This document shows, piece by piece, positions 25,275 to 33,328 of a stretch of 33,328 bases of DNA. Positions within the stretch are counted from its first letter, which is position 1. Each line of letters opens with the position of its first letter. A model generated the notes under the pieces. The model was not told the DNA's origin. It was given only the letters and a program-made list of their open reading frames with translations, and made no database searches. A program made the translations under genes and the position numbers. Source of the DNA: Dyadobacter sp. CY312 (GTDB lineage Bacteria; Bacteroidota; Bacteroidia; Cytophagales; Spirosomataceae); the NCBI RefSeq assembly GCF_021390535.1, contig NZ_JAJUXG010000036.1, positions 1 through 33,328 on the forward strand, given 5' to 3'.

Positions 25275-28200
25275 TTATTTCTGTACCGTTATTTTATGGC
25301 GGCTCACCGAACCGTCAGTCATTTTAAGTACAACAATGTAGATACCCGACGACAGTGAAGATATATTCACGCCTTCTACTGGTATTTTGCTCAACTCAAC
25401 ATGAAGCCTTCCTGAATTGTCATAAACCAACACGCGGTTAACAGTTTCAGCTTTCACATCTTTGAAGAACAATCTGCTTGAAACCGGATTTGGATATAGA
25501 ACAACACCAGCTACACCATCCATGCGGATCGAACGGATACTGCTGTAAGCATATGTATCGTCCTGATCAATCATTTTCAGACGGTAGTAGTTGATTCCGG
25601 AAAGTGGAGACAAATCGTCAAACTTGTAGGTGTTCAGACTTGCAGACTCTCCTGTGGAAGCTACTTGTCCAAGAGTGTTCCAGCTTTTTGCATCCGCACT
25701 ACGTTCGATACTAAACGATTTACTGTTTTTCTCGCTGGTAGTTGCCCAGTTCAACACCACTTTATCTTCATTCCTGCTTACATTGAAGTTAGCCAACGTC
25801 ACAGGAAGAGCAGAGTCTTCAGTAGTAGATACATATATAAAACTACTAAAAGCTGTAATGCCGTGGAACTCCACATAGCGTACACCATCTTCTACTCCTG
25901 TTGTTGCTGGAACAACTTCTATCGCTAGTGCAGGATTAAGCAAACCATCCGCATATACATCCGCAATGGCTGCATCGGCATCGCCTTCAAATTTATACCA
26001 GCCATTTTTTACTGCTCCGGCTACTATTGTGTTATCAAGCTCATCCTGGCTGTAATACACACGTACCTTCACACCACTGTAGGTTCCAGCCGTATTATCT
26101 GTAACTGTAGAAATACGAGGCATTACCTTTGTAGTACGGGCACCATCATCATAGGTGGTACCTTCTGGTGTGATCGTTACCGTAAGCGGTGTAGTAACAA
26201 CACCGGAAGTAGCCAGCAATTTCAGTGAAGCATCGCCGGTTTTTCTGAAATAAGTCCAGGCGCTGACGATACTGCAATTATCGCTTGTTTCAACAGTTGT
26301 TTCTACCACCGATGGCAGATAAACTACTCCGCTGCTTAGTGGTGTCACCTTCGCAAAAGTGAAATAGCTCGCTCCGTTAGGGAAGCTGGTCAACAGGTCG
26401 TAATTCGCACCGTTAACAACCAGAGGCTTAGCCACAACATTGGTTGTGAAGGCTGCATCACTGGCAGTAAGCAACACATATTGCGCACAAGGTTCGACAC
26501 CTGGCGCGAAAGTAGTGGTACCCACAGATGCAGTCGGGAAGCGTAACTGTACTTCATTGGTTGCATTGGTATTCTGTACTTTCCACACACGGTTCATACG
26601 ACGGGCATTGTTGGTGCCTCCTGCATAATTGAATGCAGTGTACGTAGTAGGTACATCCGTCATCGCCTGCGTATTTCCATTATCACCCCAAAGGAGGAAC
26701 TGACCATCGTTTAGTGAATTGGCATTGGCAGCATTGGTAGCAGCAATTGCACCCAAGCCAATGGTTACCTGACCGTTGGCAGTCAAATTCACGCTCCGGC
26801 TTTGCTTTTGATGCAGTGCCGACATTAAATCATTAGCAAGTCCCGCAATATTCTCGCTAAACCCGGCATTAGCAGTACCATCCCATACAACAGCAGAGCT
26901 GCTGCTCAAATAATTCGGCACACCTGTTGCATTGTCGTTTTTCAGTGTGATTCCGTATTTGATAGCCAGGTAAGAATTAATCCGTTGCTTCTCATTACCC
27001 GTGGAGTTTTGGTGATCAATGCTGTAAGCAAAAACTTCAGGTAATCCTCCCAAATGGCTTTCATTAAGGCTCATTCTTTCAGAACCGATTATGAATGGGC
27101 CGTTCGGATTTATAGCTACGGTGTTTCCTGCTGCCGTTCCTGTGGCAGTGTGACCATTTACTCCAATAGAAATCCCGGGAGTGTTTGCGCCTATCCATGA
27201 AATACTACCCAAGTGAGCTGGCATGGTTGAAGTTGCATATGAACCTGGCGCAGAAATGTAGCTAAGATTAGCGTAGTAGGCTCTGTATTCGCTACCAACT
27301 AATGTCAAGCTAGGCCTATTGTCGCCATCACTAAATGCATATGGTGTTCTGGTGCCTCCGCTTCCATTCTGAACAATGCCATAAACGGAACCAGGACTGT
27401 TTGCAGATGGGAAATAGCCATCGTTGTTTCTGTACAATGCATCCCCTCCATCAAAATAATAGAATGGATTAAAATTAAAGAAGTAATTTCTGCTATTGGC
27501 AGCATACTCAGCATCAGTAACCAGCAATGGTTCTCTGTCAGTATTATCCTCCTGAGAAACATCTCTTCCATTACCGGATATGTCATTCCAGACAGCTTTG
27601 TTGCCCGCTGCCACCACACCATCATTAGCCTTATGCCACATTAGGATGCCTGCGGTTACACCGCCTGGCCCCTGTAGCTGGGCAGCAAAAGTAAAATATT
27701 GACCATTCGTGATGGTAACATCTGCGTAAGCATATTCAATGCCATTTACCGTTTGGGTGTTGGTCATCGGTGTGGCAGTATATCCACCTGCGAATGTAGG
27801 ATCGTTGCCTTGTAACAGGTTAAGATTCGCATAACCTGCGCGCCAAGCCACACGTACCGTTCCTACAGAGCCGGTATTCTGCGCTTTCCAAACCGATGCA
27901 AAACGATGATTCACACCTGAAATGCCAGTAAATGCCACGGTTGGTGCTTTGGCAAGACCGTTGTCTCCCCAAATCAAAAACTGGCCATTTGCAACAACCC
28001 CTGTGTTGGTAGCATTCGTATTCTGAAGCCCTGTGGTGCTGATCAGTACTTGGTTGCCTGAGTTTACGCTTCTGGATTGCTTTTGATTTAAGGAACCCAG
28101 GTCATCCTTACCAATACCAGCAATGTGATTATTATAGCCTGTATTTGTAGTTACTGCATCCCAGACAACTGCGCCAGACGAATTGACATAATTTTGTGCA

Positions 28201-31200
28201 ACTGTCTGGTCCAGCGTGATACCATACTTCAATGCTAAGTAGCTGTGAATTCTGGCAAGATCCGTATCCAGCATATCACCACCCGTAGTATTGTGATAAA
28301 GCACAACCTCTGCGATATCTCCATTAAAATTATCACCAGTGGTACCATCTGCACCCATGTACGCCCCTGTTGTTGGTAAAGTGTAGGAAGCTGTATATGG
28401 ATATGGCGAAGGATACACTTTCTTCAAACCATTGTAGAAACCTCTCTGATTTGCTGGACTTCCTGTTTTGGGTAAAATGGCCGAATAAATACCATAATTG
28501 TTTGGCGTGGGGATTGCGGCGGCCGCTACATTGTAATTATTGCCAATTGTCGGGAACGCCGTATTTCCACCAACTCCGGTATGGAAAAATCCATCATCAT
28601 TACCTGCTATGGCAAATAGCGATCTGGTGGTTGCATTACGGGCAGGATTTCTAGCTACCGTAATATAATGTACAGATCCAGCTGTGTTTAAATAGGCAAT
28701 GGTGGTGTTTCTTAAATAGTTGTTGCTGCCATTAAAACTAACCGTTGGATTAAAGTTCCAGGTACTGTTATAAGTTGTTTGGTCATTGTAAGGCAGCACT
28801 GCACTACCATTTGGTGTAAGGTTCACCGCACTGGTAGTAGTAGTGGCCCATTCAGTAACCAAATTATTACCATCGGTCGTTACGCCATTGTCTGCTTTAT
28901 ACCAAAGCGAAAGATCCGTGCCAACGCCACCAGGCCCGGCAATAAAGCCAGCAAAGGTGAAAAATTGACCATTGCCTAAGGTGACATCCGCATAATTATA
29001 AACCAAGCCATTAACAATCTGGGTATTCGCAGACATGTCCGCTCTTGTATCAGTAGCATCAAACACCGCGTCCGTACTTTGCACCAAAGTAAGTGCCGTA
29101 ATACCTGCGGGCCATGCCACACGTACCGTTCCAACCGAGCTGGTGTTCTGTACTTTCCAAATAGACGCAAAACGTAAATTTAGAGCGGGTACACCTGTAA
29201 ACGGAACGCCTAACGATTTAGACAAACCATTGTCACCCCAAACCAAGTGTTGACCATTAGTAAGCGCAGTTCCATTGTCTGCATTTGTGTTATCTAAACC
29301 GGTAGTAGAAATCAGAACCTGTTGGCCTCCATTGATACTTTGGGACTGCTTCTGAACCAGTGCGCTGCCTTCATCACTTGATAAACCTGCAATGTTTTTG
29401 TTATAGCCGGCATTAGTCCCCTGGTCCCAGATTACATTTTCATTGCTGGCAACATAATTGTGTGGCAAAGTAATTCCGTACTTAATAGCAGTATAGGTCC
29501 TCACGCGCTGTTTTTCCGCTTCCGTAAGATCTCTTTCGTAAGCAATTACTTCACCGATCAAGCCATTTCTCTCTTCCGGCTGTGATCCCAATATGCTTCC
29601 GTCGGCATGCTTGGAATTACCTGCTGCGAAAGTTTGTGTATTCGCCCCTGTTGTGCCATTTTGCCCGTATTTGATTCCCGAAACACCCACTGTAAATGAC
29701 ACATCATTTAGGTATAGCTTGTTTGCAGCTACTGCAGGTAAAGCAGGACTGGCATCCGAATAAGGATAATTGACTACGTTCCCCCACAATCTTGTAAATA
29801 CCGGATTATTGGCATTGATCAAACTGGCTGTCGTGGTCGTTGCTCCAAATCCAAGAATATCGGCATATCCTCCTACACCTCTATCCAGGTTTACTGTAAA
29901 AACAGAACTACTGGTACCATTAGCTGAATAAGGCTTACCAGCAGGAATTGCCATAAAACGCGCATTGCTACCAGTGGTACCGAAGTCAATTACCGGATTA
30001 AAGTTGTAAGCTGTTGTGGCCGTGAAAGGTTGACGGCTTGCATTAGTTTGTGTATAGTGGTTGGCGTTTCCTGAGAAGTCATTCCATTGCGACGCGGTAA
30101 AACCGTTGTCGGATTTCAACCAAACTCTGAGGTCAGCAACGACCCCACCCGGGGCACTCACTTTAGCCGCGAAGGTAAAAAACTGACCATCAGCCAATGT
30201 TACGTCAGCATAGTTATATACAATGCCGTTAATGGGAGCTGTCTCAGCAGACATAGCCGTAACCACATCGCCCCCATCTATTACCGCGTCGCTACTTTGA
30301 ATTAATTTAAGGTTATCCAACCCCTTAGGCCACGCAACACGCACAACCCCTGTACCAGCATTTTGTACCTTCCATATTGAAGCAAAACGGGCATTCACAT
30401 CTGTTCCAAAATCGCTGACCATAATGGAAGGGGCTTTGGCTAAACCATTATCGCCCCACACAAGGAACTGGCCATCAGTAAGCCCTGTGGTATTTAATGC
30501 GTTGGTATTGGCCAAACCAGCAGTGCCAATTAATACCTGCTTGCCGTCGTTAATACTACGTGATTGCTTCTGATGTAACGCACCGTTCACATCCCTTGCA
30601 ATCCCGGCAATGTTATTGTTGTAGCCGGCATTGGTAGCCTGATCCCAGATGATGCTAGTTCCATTGCTGGCAATATAGTTGTGTGGCAAAGTAATGCCAT
30701 ACTTGATCGCAGTATAGGTTCTTACGCGTTGTTTCTCCGCCTCGGTAAGATCCCTTTCATAGGCAATTACTTCACCTATTAAACCATTTCTAACTTCCGG
30801 TTGCGATCCCAATACACTTCCGTCGGCATGTTTCGAATTAGCTGTGGTGAAAGTTTGCGTATTTGCTCCGGTTGTCCCGTTCTGACCATACTTAATCCCG
30901 GCAGAGCCTACGGTAAATGATACATCATTTATGTATAATTTATTTACCTGGACAGGAGGTAAAGCAGGACTGGCATCCGAATAAGGATAATTGACTACGT
31001 TAGTACCCAATCTGGTAAATACAGGATTGTTCGCATTGATCAGGCTGGCTGTAGTAGTAGTTGACCCAAACCCAATAATATCGCCATATCCACCGACAGC
31101 TCTATCCAGGTTTACTGTAAAAACTGAACTGCTGGTTCCATTAGCCGAATAAGGTTTACCCACCGGAACAACCATAAAACGGGCATTGCTGCCCGAAGTT

Positions 31201-31499
31201 CCGAAATCGACTACCGGATTAAAATTATAATAATCTGCAGCCACAAAAGGTTGACGGCCGGCATTGGTTTGTGTATAATGGTTGTTATTTCCCGATCCAT
31301 CCGTCCAGGAGGCCGGGGTGAAACCATTATCCGAACGTAACCATACCCGCAGATTAGCGGAAACGCCACCAGGAGTCTGCGCATCGGCGGAATGCATTCC
31401 TCCCAAAAGGGACAAAAGAATCATCCCGAAAAAATTTCGTTTTACTCTACCAAAATAACTATTCGGTCGTGTAAGATAGTTTGAATAAAATCTGTTCAT
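25275..31499 (-). CDS. Giant T9SS-secreted protein with four LamG-like/DUF8202-like repeats
   Basis: A 2074-residue protein with a long N-terminus (MNRFYSNYLTRPNSYFG) and a hydrophobic signal segment ending in HSADAQ. Four repeats of 406-442 residues follow. Each opens with PGGV..DLRVWLKSDNG-type sequence (concanavalin/LamG-like), passes through AYERDLTEAEKQRVRTYTAI and KYGITL, and then a HQKQSRS...LVWGDNG block that I relate to DUF8202. After repeat 4 comes a beta-rich domain (TVTITPEGTTYDDGA), a fibronectin-like segment (LPVTLANFNVSRNEDKVVLN) and a type A T9SS sorting domain (VVLYPNPVSSRLFFKDV...SGIYIVVLK). LamG-like domains often bind glycans, so surface attachment is a reasonable guess. 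No clear promoter was found upstream. Confidence 0.88.
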   Translation of the reverse strand: MNRFYSNYLTRPNSYFGRVKRNFFGMILLSLLGGMHSADAQTPGGVSANLRVWLRSDNGFTPASWTDGSGNNNHYTQTNAGRQPFVAADYYNFNPVVDFGTSGSNARFMVVPVGKPYSANGTSSSVFTVNLDRAVGGYGDIIGFGSTTTTASLINANNPVFTRLGTNVVNYPYSDASPALPPVQVNKLYINDVSFTVGSAGIKYGQNGTTGANTQTFTTANSKHADGSVLGSQPEVRNGLIGEVIAYERDLTEAEKQRVRTYTAIKYGITLPHNYIASNGTSIIWDQATNAGYNNNIAGIARDVNGALHQKQSRSINDGKQVLIGTAGLANTNALNTTGLTDGQFLVWGDNGLAKAPSIMVSDFGTDVNARFASIWKVQNAGTGVVRVAWPKGLDNLKLIQSSDAVIDGGDVVTAMSAETAPINGIVYNYADVTLADGQFFTFAAKVSAPGGVVADLRVWLKSDNGFTASQWNDFSGNANHYTQTNASRQPFTATTAYNFNPVIDFGTTGSNARFMAIPAGKPYSANGTSSSVFTVNLDRGVGGYADILGFGATTTTASLINANNPVFTRLWGNVVNYPYSDASPALPAVAANKLYLNDVSFTVGVSGIKYGQNGTTGANTQTFAAGNSKHADGSILGSQPEERNGLIGEVIAYERDLTEAEKQRVRTYTAIKYGITLPHNYVASNENVIWDQGTNAGYNKNIAGLSSDEGSALVQKQSQSINGGQQVLISTTGLDNTNADNGTALTNGQHLVWGDNGLSKSLGVPFTGVPALNLRFASIWKVQNTSSVGTVRVAWPAGITALTLVQSTDAVFDATDTRADMSANTQIVNGLVYNYADVTLGNGQFFTFAGFIAGPGGVGTDLSLWYKADNGVTTDGNNLVTEWATTTTSAVNLTPNGSAVLPYNDQTTYNSTWNFNPTVSFNGSNNYLRNTTIAYLNTAGSVHYITVARNPARNATTRSLFAIAGNDDGFFHTGVGGNTAFPTIGNNYNVAAAAIPTPNNYGIYSAILPKTGSPANQRGFYNGLKKVYPSPYPYTASYTLPTTGAYMGADGTTGDNFNGDIAEVVLYHNTTGGDMLDTDLARIHSYLALKYGITLDQTVAQNYVNSSGAVVWDAVTTNTGYNNHIAGIGKDDLGSLNQKQSRSVNSGNQVLISTTGLQNTNATNTGVVANGQFLIWGDNGLAKAPTVAFTGISGVNHRFASVWKAQNTGSVGTVRVAWRAGYANLNLLQGNDPTFAGGYTATPMTNTQTVNGIEYAYADVTITNGQYFTFAAQLQGPGGVTAGILMWHKANDGVVAAGNKAVWNDISGNGRDVSQEDNTDREPLLVTDAEYAANSRNYFFNFNPFYYFDGGDALYRNNDGYFPSANSPGSVYGIVQNGSGGTRTPYAFSDGDNRPSLTLVGSEYRAYYANLSYISAPGSYATSTMPAHLGSISWIGANTPGISIGVNGHTATGTAAGNTVAINPNGPFIIGSERMSLNESHLGGLPEVFAYSIDHQNSTGNEKQRINSYLAIKYGITLKNDNATGVPNYLSSSSAVVWDGTANAGFSENIAGLANDLMSALHQKQSRSVNLTANGQVTIGLGAIAATNAANANSLNDGQFLLWGDNGNTQAMTDVPTTYTAFNYAGGTNNARRMNRVWKVQNTNATNEVQLRFPTASVGTTTFAPGVEPCAQYVLLTASDAAFTTNVVAKPLVVNGANYDLLTSFPNGASYFTFAKVTPLSSGVVYLPSVVETTVETSDNCSIVSAWTYFRKTGDASLKLLATSGVVTTPLTVTITPEGTTYDDGARTTKVMPRISTVTDNTAGTYSGVKVRVYYSQDELDNTIVAGAVKNGWYKFEGDADAAIADVYADGLLNPALAIEVVPATTGVEDGVRYVEFHGITAFSSFIYVSTTEDSALPVTLANFNVSRNEDKVVLNWATTSEKNSKSFSIERSADAKSWNTLGQVASTGESASLNTYKFDDLSPLSGINYYRLKMIDQDDTYAYSSIRSIRMDGVAGVVLYPNPVSSRLFFKDVKAETVNRVLVYDNSGRLHVELSKIPVEGVNISSLSSGIYIVVLKMTDGSVSRHKITVQK
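26345..31376 (-). repeat. Four long in-frame tandem repeats in the giant gene
   Basis: Units begin at the PGGV motif at 31376, 30155, 28937 and 27671; lengths are about 1221, 1218, 1266 and 1326 bp. Units 1 and 2 share long nearly identical DNA stretches (for example around 30965-31000 and 29745-29780, and 30690-30760 and 29470-29540). Units 3 and 4 are more diverged. Confidence 0.85.
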
Positions 31500-32229
31500 A
31501 ATTTTTACTTGGTTGTTTAACTTATACTAAATAAGTACCCTAAAATTCATCCTCTGCTTTCGCATTACTCCATTAGTTTTTGTGTTTGGTTAAAAATTAA
31601 TTGAACTAATTGTCATTAACTGAGACTGATTATGCATCTCAAAAATCCGCATTATAGTCTCGTATTATTTGGTAGTGTGTATAGCATGAATTTTAAAAAA
31701 AGACGATAAAAAATCAGGGTTTCCATTCGAATAATAGCCCCCATTTATTGTTATAATCACAAGCAATCGAACCAGCCGTTATCAGGTTATCACGGATTTC
31801 GACCAATTATGCTTAATAAGTCAGATGTATTATGCGGAGGTAGATTTGGGTACTACGAATAACAACATAAAACTTATCATACCCTATCCTCACCCAGGTA
31901 ACTGAAATTCTATTTTAATTAAGAATTACTGCTACTTAATTGCCCGCAATATATATACGAATCAATCACAAATAGGGGTAAAATCTTGTCAAAATGGTAT
32001 CAATATTTTGTTTCCAGGATAGAAACAACAGTTTTATGCAGAAATTAATCGACACACAAGAATTTCTACCCTGTATCTGTAAGAGAAATTTTACACGAAT
32101 GACGCACGGCACAGATGAAATACCAGGAAGAAGACATTGGTGTCAGATGTAATGACTTATCACACAACTTTAAATGTTTGTTGGATATTCCGACCCAAAG
32201 TAAGCCAATCTCACCTGGGTTTTGAGGAT
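31500..32229. other. No supported gene
   Basis: A/T-rich DNA upstream of the giant minus-strand gene. I find no frame with family support and no good TAnnTTTG box facing it. A short palindromic stretch (AATTC...TTTTAATTAA...GAATT, about 31908-31926) is the only structure seen. Confidence 0.5.
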
Positions 32230-32256
32230 AAAAAAACCTCCTGGTGCAGCCAGGAG
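32230..32256 (-). terminator. Rho-independent terminator on the minus strand
   Basis: CTCCTGG (32238-32244) and CCAGGAG (32250-32256) form a perfect 7-bp stem with a 5-nt loop. On the minus strand it is followed by a run of T (A run at 32230-32236). The only upstream minus-strand coding trace is the truncated oxidoreductase fragment. Confidence 0.8.
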
Positions 32257-32277
32257 AAAGGAGTCATTATTTTTTGG

Positions 32278-32441
32278 GGAATTATCGGAATCGATACTAA
32301 TAAAGGCATTTGGCGAACACGGTGCATCCATTTTTCCATGAATCTTCCAGGAGAACGGAAGTAAAAACCTCAGGAGTAGCGCGCTGGCCAGTGAGCTCGT
32401 TTTGATAAACTCACGTCTGTTGAGATCGTTAATTTAGCCAT
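32278..32441 (-). pseudogene. N-terminal remnant of a molybdopterin oxidoreductase (isoquinoline 1-oxidoreductase / xanthine dehydrogenase type)
   Basis: On the minus strand the frame reads LNRREFIKTSSLASALLL, a twin-arginine (Tat) signal peptide, then DAPCSPNAFISIDSDNS. The SPNAFI.ID.D block normally opens the large subunit of isoquinoline 1-oxidoreductase-like enzymes, followed by an EMGQG motif. Here the similarity stops after SDNS and the frame runs into the terminator at 32230-32256, so almost all of the roughly 700-residue enzyme is missing. The nearest ATG (32441) is out of frame with the Tat motif, showing a frameshift as well. Internal deletion joining the N-terminus to the operon's terminator is the simplest reading. 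Confidence 0.65.
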
Positions 32442-32809
32442 AGATGGTATTTGATGAAATGTACTACGTTAATAATTCGAATTCATATCCTATATCAGCA
32501 CATGTCCGGTGACTTTGTTTCTCATTATAGCAAGCACCTGCCTGGGCGTCTATCGGAGATGGCGTAATTTTGATTCTCCTTAAAAAATTTTCAATGATCC
32601 AGATCCTTATTGTCAGGTTTTGCGGTCCGCCGCGGTCATGAGATGGTAATTAATTGCAGACTTATCATGACTTTGAATTGAAAAAAGATGCTCGGTAGTC
32701 AATGCTGTATTAGTATCCTTTTTGCTGAATCAAATCTGCTCGATCTAAATTTCAGGTTACCATTCCACCAGGTATCGGAGATACACAATTATTATGTAAA
32801 GGTTCAAAA
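32442..32809. other. No supported gene
   Basis: No frame with recognisable family content was found on either strand, and no iron-sulfur partner subunit of the neighbouring oxidoreductase remnant could be read. Confidence 0.45.
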
Positions 32810-33065
32810 TTATAAAACCACATTCATGGTGAACTTTTGGAAGTTTTGAGACCTCTTATTATTTCTATACTCCCCTTGCGTCACCAGCGTAAGTTTCTTA
32901 AAAAACTGGAAAATTGGAGGGTTCGAAAGTAAGCCGTTTTGCAATTTCTGCTATTGGCAATTCTGAGTGCAACAACATAATTTTTACCTGCTCAAAAATT
33001 TCCTGATCATAAAAGTGAGCTGGATGTCGTCCTTAATGGTATCGCGAAATACATAATTTACTGGT
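32810..33065 (-). pseudogene. Frameshifted AraC-family HTH fragment
   Basis: The minus strand reads VFRDTIKDDIQLTF, then after a frame change YDQEIFEQVKIMLLHSELPI and AEIAKRLTFEPSNF, then after a one-base shift FFKKLTLVTQGEYRNN to a stop near 32810. The LLHSELPIAEIAKRL...EPSNF...FFKKLT pattern is the second helix-turn-helix of AraC/XylS regulators. Two frame changes within 250 bases, and no readable N-terminal domain, mark it as dead unless sequencing errors are responsible. Confidence 0.75.
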
Positions 33066-33328
33066 GATCTGACTGATTCACATTATTTCCGCTACCTTTC
33101 CCGAAACGATATCGGATAGATCCAGAAACGCCGGTACACTTCTTTTAATTAACGTGAATTCGGGTTAAGCGGCGGTTAGAAAAAGTTGGTTTGTTTTGAT
33201 TTTTTCAATATTAAGTGAAGGCTTTTTCGGAAAGAAGCAATAAGCAACCAGAGCGCCTAAAATATTCATTATAAAATTATTAACAGATCTGTGGCGAGTA
33301 TGCTCGATCTGGCACAGATTCTTCAACT
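33066..33328. other. No supported gene at right edge
   Basis: A/T-rich sequence without a recognisable frame. It probably held the upstream part of the decayed AraC gene, but I cannot read it. Confidence 0.4.

Noticed and set aside
27305..27625. 106-codon minus-strand frame rich in Met/Leu/His
   Set aside because: It overlaps the giant gene on the same strand in another frame and has no family content.
32137..32364. 75-codon plus-strand frame
   Set aside because: It crosses the minus-strand terminator and the oxidoreductase remnant antisense; no family support.

Overview
The window looks like a chromosomal segment from a Bacteroidota bacterium, probably Cytophagales (a Dyadobacter- or Spirosoma-like organism; the genus is inference). 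The evidence is: several giant surface proteins ending in type IX secretion (T9SS) sorting domains, a SusC/SusD outer-membrane pair, A-rich start regions without Shine-Dalgarno sites, promoter boxes of the TAnnTTTG type, and MauE/DUF6520 family proteins.

Layout. 1-3318: 3' part of a secreted adhesin built of Ig-like modules; its first 756 bases are three near-identical 252-bp tandem repeats. 3494-4615: housekeeping genes tadA and a manganese-type superoxide dismutase, then tRNA-His (4735-4809). 4905-5201: a truncated ISAon1-like transposase relic. 5551-13848: an accessory locus with an AraC-type regulator, a MauE/DoxX-like redox membrane protein and a small exported DUF6520 protein (all +), facing a TlpA-thioredoxin/SusC/SusD operon (-). 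The two convergent operons end on one shared hairpin. 14072-14238: a large structured quasi-palindrome. 14472-14855: a small XRE-type regulator. 14856-16890: a gene graveyard with a frameshifted IS110-family transposase and other decayed coding sequence. 17330-23533: a 2067-residue T9SS-secreted protein with an RCC1-like propeller. 24341-25219: a frameshifted T9SS protein remnant. 25275-31499: a 2074-residue T9SS protein with four repeats of about 1.2-1.3 kb each (-). 31500-33328: mostly decayed DNA with remnants of a molybdopterin oxidoreductase and of an AraC-type regulator.

How the genes may work together. The most interesting unit is 5352-14029. The regions upstream of the two convergent operons, 7 kb apart and on opposite strands, share several sequence blocks in the same order (AGTTGATCAT-CG-AATCC, then CTGC...TTTA.ATAGAG). 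This suggests that MauE, the DUF6520 protein, TlpA-DUF3738 and SusCD are co-regulated parts of one envelope redox/uptake system, possibly under the adjacent AraC regulator. The idea rests on hand alignment and on protein families; the substrate is unknown. The T9SS proteins, live and dead, suggest a region where surface proteins expand and turn over by repeat duplication.
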